Positions 46,801 through 57,244 of a stretch of DNA of 64,000 nucleotides are shown one piece after another (the first letter of the stretch is position 1; each line of letters starts with the position of its first letter). The translations under genes and the position numbers were made by a program. The notes under the pieces are model-generated. The model had not been told where the DNA came from. It made no database searches and saw only the letters and a list, made by a program, of their open reading frames with translations. Where the stretch lies: the NCBI RefSeq assembly GCF_043290135.1, contig NC_134707.1, positions 140,865,319-140,929,318 of the forward strand, given 5' to 3'. The stretch comes from Rhipicephalus microplus (Eukaryota; Arthropoda; Arachnida; Ixodida; Ixodidae).

Positions 46801-48439
46801 GGAGTTTTTAGTTGCGGAGTTTCTGGTTGTGGAGTTTCTAGTTCTGGAGTCTGTAGTTGTGAGTATCTATTTGTTGGGTTTCAAGTTGTGGAGTTTCTAG
46901 TTGTGGAGTTTCTAGTTGTTGAGTTTCTAGTAGTTGAGTTTCTAGTTGCCGAGTTTCTAGTTGCGAAATCTCAAGTCGTGGAGTTTCTAGCTGTGGAGTT
47001 TCTAGTTGCGGAGTTTCTAGTTGCGGAGTTTCTAGTTGTGGATTTTGTAATTGTGGAGTATATAGTTGTGGTGTTTCAAGTTGTGGAGTTTTTAGTTGCA
47101 GAGTTTCTAGTTCCGGAGTTTTCTAGTTGCGAAGTTTCTAGTTGTGGAGCTTCAAGTTGTGGAGTTTCAAGTTGTGGAGTTTCTAGTTGTGGAGTTTGTA
47201 GTTGTGGAGTATCTAGTTGTGGACTTTCAAGTTGTGAAGTTCCTAGTTGTGGAGTTTCTAGTTGCGGAGTTTTCTAGTTGCGGAGTTTCAAGTTGTGGAG
47301 TTTCTCGTTGTGGAGTTTCTAGTTGTGGATTTTCTAGCTGTGGAGTTTCTAGTTGCGAAGTTTTTAGTTGCGGAGTTTCTGGTTGTGGAGTTTCTAGTTG
47401 TTGAGATTCTAGTAGTTGAGTTTCTAGTTGCCGAGTTTCCAGTTGCGAAATCTCAAGTCGTGGAGTTTCTAGCTGTGGAGTTTCTAGTTGTGGAGCTTCT
47501 AGTTGCGGAGTTTCTAGTTGTGGAGCTTCTAGTTCTGGGGTTCGTTGTTGTGGGGTTCGTAGTTGTGCAGTTTCTAGTTTTGGAGTCTCAAGTCGTGGAG
47601 TTTCCAGTTGTGGAGTTTCTAGCTGTGAAGCTTCTAGTTGCGGAGTTTCTAGTTGTGGAGCTTCTAGTTCTGGGGTTCGTTGTTGTGGGGTTCGTAGTTG
47701 TGCAGTTTCTAGTTTTGGAGTCTCAAGTTGTGGAGTTTCCAGTTGTGGAGTTTCTAGCTGTGGAGTTTCTAGTTGCGGAGTTTCCAGTTGCAGAGTTTCT
47801 AGTTGTGGATTTTGTAGTTGTGGAGTATATAGTTGTGGTGTTTCTAGCTGTGGAGTTTCTAGTGGCGGAGTTTGTAGTTGCAGAGTTTCTAGTTGCGGAG
47901 TTTTCTAGTTGTGGAGTTTCTAGTTGCGGAGTTTCTAGTTGCGGAGCTTCAAGTTGTGGAGTTTCTAGTTGTGGAGTTTCTAGTTGTGGAGTTTCTAGTT
48001 GTGGGGTTTGTAGTTGTGGGGTTCGTAGTTGTGCAGTTCTAGTTGTGGAGTCTCTAGTTGAGAAGTTTCCATTTGTGTTGTTTCTAGCTGTGGAGTTTCT
48101 AGTTGCGGAGTTTCTAGATGCAGAGATTCTAGTTGCAGAGTTTTCTAGTTGTGGAGTTTCTAGTTGCGGAGTTTCTAGTTGTGAAGCTTCAAGTTGTGGA
48201 GTTTCTCGTTGTGGAGTTTCTAGTTGTGGAGTTTGTAGTTGTGGAGTATCTAGTTGTGGACTTTCAAGTTGTGGAGTTTCTAGTTGTGGAGTTTCTAGTT
48301 GTTAATTTTCTAGCTGTGGAGTTTCTATTTGCGGAGTTTCTAGTTGCAGAGTTTCTAGTTGTGGATTTTCTAGCTGTGGAATTTCTGGTTGCAGAGTTTT
48401 TAGTGGCGGTGTTTCTAGTTGTGGAGTTTCTAGTTGTTG
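43801..48439 (+). repeat. ~4.6-kb higher-order unit, copy 2 (4,639 bp)
   Basis: Matches copy 1 as described above. A third start of the unit at 48,440 runs for about 300 bp and then merges into the block that parallels 1,524-5,660. Private substitutions include GAGAAGTGTTTAG at about 46,001, GTAGTGGTGG at about 46,585, AGATGTGG at about 46,764 and TTGAGATTCTAG at about 47,401. The tracer cluster is at 43,987. Confidence 0.82.
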
Positions 48440-51400
48440 AGTTTCTAGTTGCCGAGTTCTTTAGTTGCGAAGTCTCAAGTTGTAGAGTTTCTAGCTGTGG
48501 AGTTTCTAGTTGCGGAGTTTCTAGTTGCGGAGTTTCTAGTTGTGGATTTTTTAGTTGTGGAGTCTCTAGTTGTGGAGTTTCTAGTTGTGGAGTGTCTACT
48601 TGTGGAGTTTCTAGTTGTGGAGTTTCTATTTGTAGTTTTTAGTTTTCGAGTTTGTAGTTATAGATTTTCTAGTTGCACAGTTCCTAGTTTTGGAGTATCT
48701 AGTTGCGGAGTTTCTAATTGTGCAGTCTCTAGTTTTGGAGTCTCTAGTTGTGGAGTTTCTAGTTGTGGAGTTTCTAGTTGTGGAGTTTTAGTTGTGGAGT
48801 TTAAAGTTGTGGAATTTATAGTTGTGGAGTTTCTAGTTGTGGAGTTTCTAGTTTTCGGGTTTCTAGTTACCGAGTTTCTAGTTGTGGAGTTTCTAGTTGT
48901 GGAGTTTCTAGTTGTGGAGCTTTTAGTTGAGGAGTCTCTAGTTGTTGAGTATCTAGTTGTGGAAGTTCTAGTTGTGGAGTTTCTTGTTGCAGAGTTTCTT
49001 GTTGCGGAGTTTCTAGTTGTGGAGTTTCTAGTTGTGGAGTTTCTGGCTGTGGAGTTTCTAGTTGCAGAGTTTCTAGTTGTGGAGTTTCTAGTTGTGAGGT
49101 TCGTAGTTGTGGAGTTTCTAATTGTCGAGTTTCTAGTTGTGGAGTGTCTAGTTGTGGAGTTTCTAGTTGTGGGGTTCGTAGTTGTGGGGTTCGTAGTTGT
49201 GGAGTTTCTAGTTGCGGAGTTTCAAGTCGTGGAGTTTCTCGTTGTGGAGTTTCTAGTTGTGGATTGTCTAGCTGTGGAGTTTCTAGTTGCGGAGTTTTTA
49301 GTTGCGGAGTTTCTTGTTGTGAAGTTTCTAGTTGTGGAGTTTCCAGTTGTGGAGTTTGTAGTTGTGGAGTATCTATTTGTTGGGTTTCAAGTTGAGGAGT
49401 TTCTAGTTGTGGAGTTTCTAGTTGTGGATTTTCTAGTTGTTGAGTTTCTAGTTGCCGAGTTTCTAGTTGCAAAGTCTCAAGTCGAGGAGTTTTTAGCTGT
49501 GGAGTTTCTAGTTGCGGAGCTTCTATTTGCGGAGTTTCTAGTTGCGGAGCTTCTAGTTGTGGAATTTGTAGTTGTGGAATATATAGTTGTGGTGTTTCAA
49601 GTTGTGGAGTTTCTAGTGGCGGAGTTTCTAGTTGCAGAGTTTCTAGTTGCGGAGTTTTCTAGTTGTGGAGTTTCTAGTTGCGGAGTTTCTAGTTGTGGAG
49701 CTTCAAGTTGTGGAGTTTCTAGTTGTGGAGTTTCTAGTTGTGGAGTTTGTAGTGGTGGAGTGTCTAGTTGTAGGCTTTCAAGTTGTGGAGTTTCTAGTTG
49801 TGGAATTTCTAGTTACGGAGTTTCTAGTTGTGGAGCTTTTAGTTGAGGACTCTCTAGTTATTGAGTCTCTAGTTGTGGAATTTCTAGTTGTGGAGTTTCT
49901 AGTTGTGGAGCTTTTAGTTGAGTTGTGGAGCTCTAGTTGTGGAGTTTCTAGTTGTGGAGTGTCTACTTGTGGAGTTTCTAGTTGTGGAGTTTCTAGCTGT
50001 GGAGTTTCTAGTTGCAGGGTTTCTAGTTTCGGAGTTTTCTAGTTGTGGAGTTTCTAGTTGCGGAGTTTCTAGTTGCGGAGTTTCAAGTTGTGGAGTTTCT
50101 AGTTGTGGAGTTTCTAGTTGTGGAGTTTTTAGTTGTGGAGTTTCTAATTGTGGAGCTTCTTGATGGGGAGTTTCTAGTTGTGAAGTTTCTAGTTGTGGAT
50201 TTTCGAGTTGTGGAGTTTTTAGTTGCGAAGTTTCTAGTTGGGGAGTTTCTACTTGAGTTTATAGTTGCGGATTTTCTAGTTGCAGAGTTTTAAGTTGTCG
50301 AGGTTCTAGCTGCGGATTCTCTAGTTGTGGAGTTTCTAGTTGCGGAGTTTCTAGCTGTGGAGTTTCTAGTTGCGGAGTCTCTAGTTCTGCAGTCGCTGAT
50401 TTTGGAGTCTCTGGTTGTGGAGTTTCTAGTTGTGGAGTTTCTAGCTGTGAAGTTTCAAGTTGTGGAGTCTCTAGTTGTGCAGTCTCTAGCAGTGGAGTCT
50501 CTGGCTGTGGAGTTTCTAGTTGTGGAGTTTCTAGTTGTGGAGTTTCTATTTGCTGAGTTTCTTGTTGCGGAGTTTCTAGTTGTGGATTTTCTGGCTGTGG
50601 AGTTTCTAGTTGCGGAGTTTCTAGTTGTGGAGTTTCTAGTTGTTGAGTTTCTAGTTTTGGAGTTTCTAGTTGTGGAGTCTCTAGTTGTGGAGTTTCTAGT
50701 TGTGGAGTTTCTAGTTGCGAAGTCTCAAGTTGTTGAGTTTCTAGTTGTGGAGTTTCTAGTTTCGGTGTTCGTAGTTGTGGGGTTCGTAGTTGTGCAGTTT
50801 CTAGTTGTGGAGTATCTACTTGTGGAGTTTCCATTTGTGGTGTTTCTAGCTGTGGAGTTTCTAGTTGCGGAGTTTCTAGATGCAGAGTTTCTAGTTGCGG
50901 AGTTTTCTAGTTGTGGAGATTCTAGTGGCGGAGTTTCTAGTTGCGGAGTTCCAAATTTTGGAGTTTCTAGTTGTGGAGTTTCTAGTTGTGGAATTTGTAG
51001 TTGTGGAGTATATAGTTGTGGTGTTTCAAGTTGTGGAGTTTCTAGTGGCGGAGTTTCTAGTTGCAGAGTTTCTAGTTGCGGAGTTTTCTAGTTGTGGAGT
51101 TTCTAGTTGCGGAGTTTCTAGTTGCGGAGCTTCAAGTTGTGGAGTTTCTAGTTGTGGAGTTTGTAGTTGTGGAGTATCTAGTTGTGGGCTTTCAAGTTGT
51201 GGAGTTTCTAGTTGTGGAGTTTCTAGTTGCGGAGTTTTCTGGTTGCGGAGTCTGTAGTTGTGGAGTTTCTAGTTGTGGAATTTCTAGTTACGGAGTTTCT
51301 AGTTGCGGAGCTTTTAGCTGAGGAGTCTCTAGTTGTTGAGTCTGTAGTTGTGGAATTTCTAGTTGTGGAGTTTCTAGTTGTGGAGTTTCTAGTTGTGGAA

Positions 51401-52555
51401 TTTCAAGTTGTGGAGTCTCTAGTGGCGGAGTGAGTTTCTAGTTGCGGAGTATCTGGTTGTGGAGTTTCTAGTTGCGGAGCCAGTAGTTGTGGAGTTTCTA
51501 GTTGTGGAGTTTCTAGTTGTGGAGTTTCTAGCGTTTGAATTTCTAGTTGCCGAGTTCTTTAGTTGCGAAGTCTAAAGTTGTGGAGTTTCTAGCTGTGAAG
51601 TTTCTAGTTGCGGAGTTTCTAGTTGCGGAGTTTCTAGTTGTGGAGTTTTTAGTTGAGGAGTCTCTAGTTGTGGAGTCTCTAGTTGTGGAGTTTCTAGTTG
51701 TGGAGTGTCTACTTGTGGAGTTTCTAGTTGTGGAGTTTCTAGTTGTGGAGTTTCTAGTCGTGGAGTCTGTAGTTGTGGAGTAGCTATTTGTTGGGTTTCA
51801 AGTTATGGAGTTTCTGGCTGTGGAGTTTCTAGTTGTGGAGTTTCTAGTTGTTGAGTTTCTAGTTGCCGAGTTTCTAGTTGCGAAGTCTCAAGTCGTGGAG
51901 TTTCTAGCTGCGGAGTTTCTAGTTGCGGAGCTTCTAGTTGCGGATTTTCTAGCTGTGAAATTTCTGCTTGCAGAGTTTTTAGTTGCGGTGTTTCTAGTTG
52001 TGGAGTTTCTAGTTGTTGAGTTTCTAGTTGCCGAGTTCTTTAGTTGCGAAGTCTCAAGTTGTAGAGTTTCTAGCTGTGGAGTTTCTAGTTGCGGAGTTTC
52101 TAGTTGCGGAGTTTCTAGTTGTGGATTTTTTAGTTGTGGAGTCTCTAGTTGTGGAGTTTCTAGTTGTGGAGTGTCTACTTGTGGAGTTTCTAGTTGTGGA
52201 GTTTCTATTTGTAGTTTTTAGTTTTCGAGTTTGTAGTTGTAGATTTTCTAGTTGCAGAGTTCCTAGTTTTGGAGTATCTAGTTGCGGAGTCTCTAATTGT
52301 GCAGTCTCTAGTTTTGGAGTCTCTAGTTGTGGAGTTTCTGGTTGTGGAGTTTATAGTTGTGGAATTTCTAACTGTGGAGATTCTAGTTGCGGAGTTTCTA
52401 GTTGCAGAGTTTCTAGTTGTGGAGTTTCTAGTTGTGGAGTTTTAGTTGTGGAGTTTAAAGTTGTGGAATTTATAGGTGTGGAGTTTCTAGTTGTGGAGTT
52501 TCTAGTTTTCGGGTTTCTAGTTACGGAGTTTCTAGTTGTGGAGTTTCTAGTTGTG
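47001..52555 (+). repeat. Right-hand paralogue of the window's first 5.66 kb
   Basis: Partner of 1-5,660, with offsets of 47,000 to 46,895 and three clean in-register length differences (75, 45 and 15 bp, all multiples of the monomer). Landmarks kept in order are the GTTATAG/GTTGCACAG pair at about 48,657, the GAGTTGTGGAGCTC junction at about 49,921, ACTTGAGTTTATAGTTG at 50,251, GGAGTGAGTTTCTAG at about 51,427, and the tracer clusters at 48,626 and 52,205. Confidence 0.85.
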
Positions 52556-53079
52556 CAGTTTCTAGTTGTGGAGCTTTTAGTTGAGGAGTCTCTAGTTGTT
52601 GAGTATCTAGTTGTGGAAGTTCTAGTTGTGGAGTTTCTTGTTGCAGAGTTTCTTGTTGCGGAGTTTCTAGTTGTGGAGTTTCTAGTTGTGGAGTTTCTGG
52701 CTGTGGAGTTTCTAGTTGTGGGGTTCGTAGTTGTGGGGTTCGTAGTTGTGGAGTTTCTAGTTGCGGAGTTTCAAGTCGTGGAGTTTCTCGTTGTGGAGTT
52801 TCTAGTTGTGGATTGTCTAGCTGTGGAGTTTCTAGTTGCGGAGTTTTTAGTTGCGGAGTTTCTTGTTGTGAAGTTTCTAGTTGTGGAGTTTCCAGTTGTG
52901 GAGTTTGTAGTTGTGGAGTATCTATTTGTTGGGTTTCAAGTTGTGGAGTTTCTAGTTGTGGAGTTTCTAGTTGTGGATTTTCTAGTTGTTGAGTTTCTAG
53001 TTGCCGAGTTTCTAGTTGCGAAGTCTCAAGTCGAGGAGTTTTTAGCTGTGGAATTTCTAGTTGCGGAGCTTCTATTTGC
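52556..53079 (+). repeat. Array segment before the 4,165-bp units
   Basis: Only array monomers. The run resembles 55,920-56,440 inside the first 4,165-bp unit and 60,085-60,605 inside the second, but lacks some of their private variants: it has GAGTTTCTAGTTGTGGGG where they have GAGTATCTAG. It is therefore an older relative of that part of the unit. No gene. Confidence 0.7.
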
Positions 53080-56000
53080 GGAGTTTCTAGTTGCGGAGCC
53101 AGTAGTTGTGGAGTTTCTAGTTGTGGAGTTTCTAGTGTTTGAATTTCAAGTTGCCGAGTTCTTTAGTTGCGAAGTCTCAAGTTGTGGAGTTTCTAGCTGT
53201 GAAGTTTCTAGTTGCGGAGTTTCTAGTTGCGGAGTTTCTAGTTGTGGAGTTTTTAGTTGAGGAGTCTCTAGTTGTGGAGTCTCTAGTTGTGGAGTTTCTA
53301 GTTGTGGAGTGTCTACTTGTGGAGTTTCTAGTTTTCGAGTTTCTAGTTACGGAGTTTCTAGTTGTGGAGTTTTTAGTTGTGGAGCTTTTAGTTGAGGAGT
53401 CTCTAGTTGTTGAGTCTCTAGTTGTGGAAGTTCTAGTTGTGGAGTTTCTAGTTGCGGAGTTTCTAGATGTGGAGTTTCTAGTTGTGGAGTTTCTGGCTGT
53501 GGAGTTTAGAGTTGTGGAGTTTCTAGTATCGGAGTTTCTAGTTGTGGAGTTTCTAGTTGTGGAGTTTCTAGTTGTAGAGTTTCTAGTTGCGAAGTCTCAA
53601 GTTGTGGAGTTTCTAGTTGTGGAGTTTCTAGTTGTGGGGTTCGTAGTTGTGGGGTTCGTAGTTGTGGGGTTCGTAGTTGTGCAGTTCTAGTTGTGGAGTC
53701 TCTAGTTGAGGAGTTTCCATTTGTGTTGTTTCTAGCTGTGGAGTTTCTTGTTGCGAAGTTTCTAGATGCAGAGTTTCTAGTTGCGGAGTTTTCTAGTTGT
53801 GGAGATTGTAGTGGCGGAGTTTCTAGTTGCGGAGTTCCAAGTTGTGGAGTTTCTAGTTGTGGAGCTTCTAGTTCTGGGGTTCGTAGTTGTGGGATTCGTA
53901 GTTGTGCAGTTTCTAGTTTTGCAGTCCCTAGTTGTGGAGTTTCCAGTTGTGGAGTTTCTAGCTGTGGAGTTTCTAGTTGCGGAGTTTCTAGTTGCAGAGT
54001 TTCTAGTTGTGAAGTTTTCTAGTTGTGGAGATTCTAGTGGCGGAGTTTCAAGTTGCGGAGTTTCAAGTTGTGGAGTTTCTCGTTGTGGAGTTTCTAGTTG
54101 TGGATTTTCTAGCTGTGGAGTTTCTAGTTGCGAAGTTTTTAGTTGCGGAGTTTCTGGTTGTGGAGTTTCTAGTTGTGGAGTCTGTAGTTGTGGAGTATCT
54201 ATTTGTTGGGTTTCAAGTTGTGGAGTTTCTAGTTGTGGAGTTTCTAGTTGTTGAATTTCTAGTAGTTGAGTTTCTAGTTGCCGAGTTTCTAGTTGCGAAA
54301 TCTCAAGTCGTGGAGTTTCTAGCTGTGGAGTTTCTAGTTGCGGAACTTCTAGTTGCGGAGTTTCTAGTTGTGGAGCTTCTAGTTCTGGGGTTCGTTGTTG
54401 TGGGGTTCGTAGTTGTGCAGTTTCTAGTTTTGGAGTCTCTAGTTGTGGAGTTTCCAGTTGTGGAGTTTCTAGCTGTGGAGTTTCTAGTTGCGGAGTTTCT
54501 AGTTGCAGAGATTCTAGTTGTTGATTTTGTAGTCGTGGAGTATATAGTTGTGGTGTTTCAAGTTGTGGAGTTTCTAGTTGCGGAGTTTCTAGTTGCAGAG
54601 TTTCTAGTTCCGGAGTTTTCTAGTTGTGGAGTTCGTAGTTGTGGAGTTTCTAGTTGTGAAGTCTCTAGTTGGGGAGTTTCCAGTTGTGGAATTTCTAGCT
54701 GTGGAGTTTTCTAGTTGTGGAGATTCTAGTGGCGGAGTTTCTAGTTGCGGAGTTTCAAGTTGTGGAGTTTCTAGTTGTGGATTTTCTAGCTGTGGAGTTT
54801 CTAGTTGCGGAGTTTTTAGTTGCGGAGTTTCTGGTTGTTGAGTTTCTAGTTCTGGAGTCTGTAGTTGTGGAGTATTTATTTGTTGGGTTTCAAGTTGTGG
54901 AGTTTCTAGTTGTTGAGTTTCTAGTAGTTGAGTTTCCAGTTGCCGAGTTTCTAGTTGCAAAATCTCAAGTCGTGGAGTTTCTAGCTGTGGAGTTTCTAGT
55001 TGCGGAGTTTCTAGTTGCGGAGTTTCTAGTTGTAGATTTTGTAGTTGTGGAGTATATAGTTGTGGTGTTTCAAGTTCCGGAGTTTTCTAGTTGTGGAGTT
55101 TCTAGTGGCGGAGTTTCTAGCTGTGTAGCTTCAAGTTGTGGAGTTTCTCGTTGTGGAGTTTCTAGTTGTGTAGTTTGTAGTTGTGGAGTATCTAGTTGTG
55201 GACTTTCAAGTTGTGGAGTTTCTAGTTGTGGAGTTTCTAGTTGTTAATTTTCTAGCTGTGGAGTTTCTATTTGCGGAGTTTCTAGTTGCAGAGTTTCTAG
55301 TTGCGGATTTTCTAGCTGTGGAATTTCTGCTTGCAGAGTTTTTAGTTGCGGTGTTTCTAGTTGTGGAGTTTCTAGTTGTTGAGTTTCTAGTTGCCGAGTT
55401 CTTTAGTTGCGAAGTCTCAAGTTGTAGAGTTTCTAGCTGTGGAGTTTCTAGTTGCGGAGTTTGTAGTTGCGGAGTTTCTAGTTGTGGATTTTTTAGTTGT
55501 GGAGTCTCTAGTTGTGGAGTTTCTAGTTGTGGAGTGTCTACTTGTGGAGTTTCTAGTTGTGGAGTTTTCTATTTGTAGTTTTTAGTTTTCGAGTTTGTAG
55601 TTGTAGATTTTCTAGTTGCAGAGTTCCTAGTTTTGGAGTATCTAGTTGCGGAGTCTCTAATTGTGCAGTCTCTAGTTTTGGAGTCTCTAGTTGTGGAGTT
55701 TCTGGTTGTGGAGTTTATAGTTGTGGAATTTCTAACTGTGGAGATTCTAGTTGCGGAGTTTCTAGTTGCAGAGTTTCTAGTTGTGGAGTTTCTAGTTGTG
55801 GAGTTTTAGTTGTGGAGTTTAAAGTTGTGGAATTTATAGGTGTGGAGTTTCTAGTTGTGGAGTTTCTAGTTTTCGGGTTTCTAGTTACGGAGTTTCTAGT
55901 TGTGGTGTTTCTAGTTGTGCAGTTTCTAGTTGTGGAGCTTTTAGTTGAGGAGTCTCTAGTTGTTGAGTATCTAGTTGTGGAAGTTCTAGTTGTGGAGTTT

Positions 56001-57244
56001 CTTGTTGCAGAGTTTCTTGTTGCGGAGTTTCTAGTTGTGGAGTTTCTAGTTGTGGAGTTTCTGGCTGTGGAGTATCTAGTTGTGGGGTTCGTAGTTGTGG
56101 GGTTCGTAGTTGTGGAGTTTCTAGTTGCGGAGTTTCAAGTCGTGGAGTTTCTCGTTGTGGAGTTTCTAGTTGTGGATTGTCTAGCTGTGGAGTTTCTAGT
56201 TGCGGAGTTTTTAGTTGCGGAGTTTCTTGTTGTGAAGTTTCTAGTTGTGGAGTTTCCAGTTGTGGAGTTTGTAGTTGTGGAGTATCTATTTGTTGGGTTT
56301 CAAGTTGTGGAGTTTCTAGTTGTGGAGTTTCTAGTTGTGGATTTTCTAGTTGTTGAGTTTCTAGTTGCCGAGTTTCTAGTTGCGAAGTCTCAAGTCGAGG
56401 AGTTTTTAGCTGTGCAATTTCTAGTTGCGGAGCTTCTATTTGCGGAGTTTCTAGTTGCGGAGCTTCTAGTTGTGGAATTTGTAGTTGTGGAATATATAGT
56501 TGTGGTGTTTCAAGTTGTGGAGTTTCTAGTGGCGGAGTTTCTAGTTGCAGAGTTTCTAGTTGCGGAGTATCTAGTTGTGGGCTTTCAAGTTGTGGAGTTT
56601 CTAGTTGTGGAGTTTGTAGTTGCGGAGTTTTCTAGTTGCGGAGTCTGTAATGTGGAGTTTCTAGTTGTGGAGTTTGTAGTTGTGGAGTATCTAGTTGTGG
56701 ACTTTCAAGTTGTGAAGTTGCTAGTTGTGGAGTTTCTAGTTGCTGAGTTTTCTAGTTGCGGAGTCTGTAGTTGTGGAGCTTCTAGTTGTGGAGTTTCTAG
56801 TTGTGGATTTTCTAGCTGTGGAGTTTCTAGTTGCGGAGTTTCTAGAGTTGGTGTTCGTAGTTGTGGAGTTCGTAGTTGTGGAGTTTCTAGTTGTGGAGTC
56901 TCTAGTTGGGGAGTTTCGAGTTGTGGAGTTTCTAGCTGTGGAGTTTGTAGTTGTGGAGTATCTAGTTGTGGGCTTTCAAGTTGTGGAGTTTCTTGTTGTG
57001 GAGTTTCTAGTTGCGGAGTTTTCTAGTCGCGGAGTCTGTAGTTGTGGAGTTTCTAGTTGTGGGATTTCTAGTTACGGAGTTTCTAGTTGTGGAGCTTTTA
57101 GTTGAGGAGTCTCTAGTTGTTGAGTCTCTAGTTGTGGAATTTCTAGTTGTGGAGTTTCTAGCTGTGGAGTTTCTATTTGTGGAATTTCAAGTTGTGGAGT
57201 CTCTAGTGGCGGAGTGAGTTTCTAGTGGCGGAGTTTCTGGTTGT
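53080..57244 (+). repeat. 4,165-bp higher-order unit, copy 1
   Basis: First of three successive copies at a constant 4,165-bp offset. The left edge is where the match with 57,245 begins; the base before differs (GCG against GTG). Landmarks are GAGCCAGTAG at 53,096, CCATTTGTGTTGTTTC at 53,715, the tracer cluster at 55,569, and GTCTGTAATGTGG at about 56,643, which has lost a base relative to GTCTGTAGTTG. It differs from copies 2 and 3 in a short patch at about 53,800-53,816. Confidence 0.9.

Noticed and set aside
55557..57026. 489-residue open frame, repeated identically at 59,722-61,191
   Set aside because: Identical because it lies in two copies of the 4,165-bp unit. The frame shifts several times between pentapeptide types and there is no ATG start, so it is a repeat artefact.
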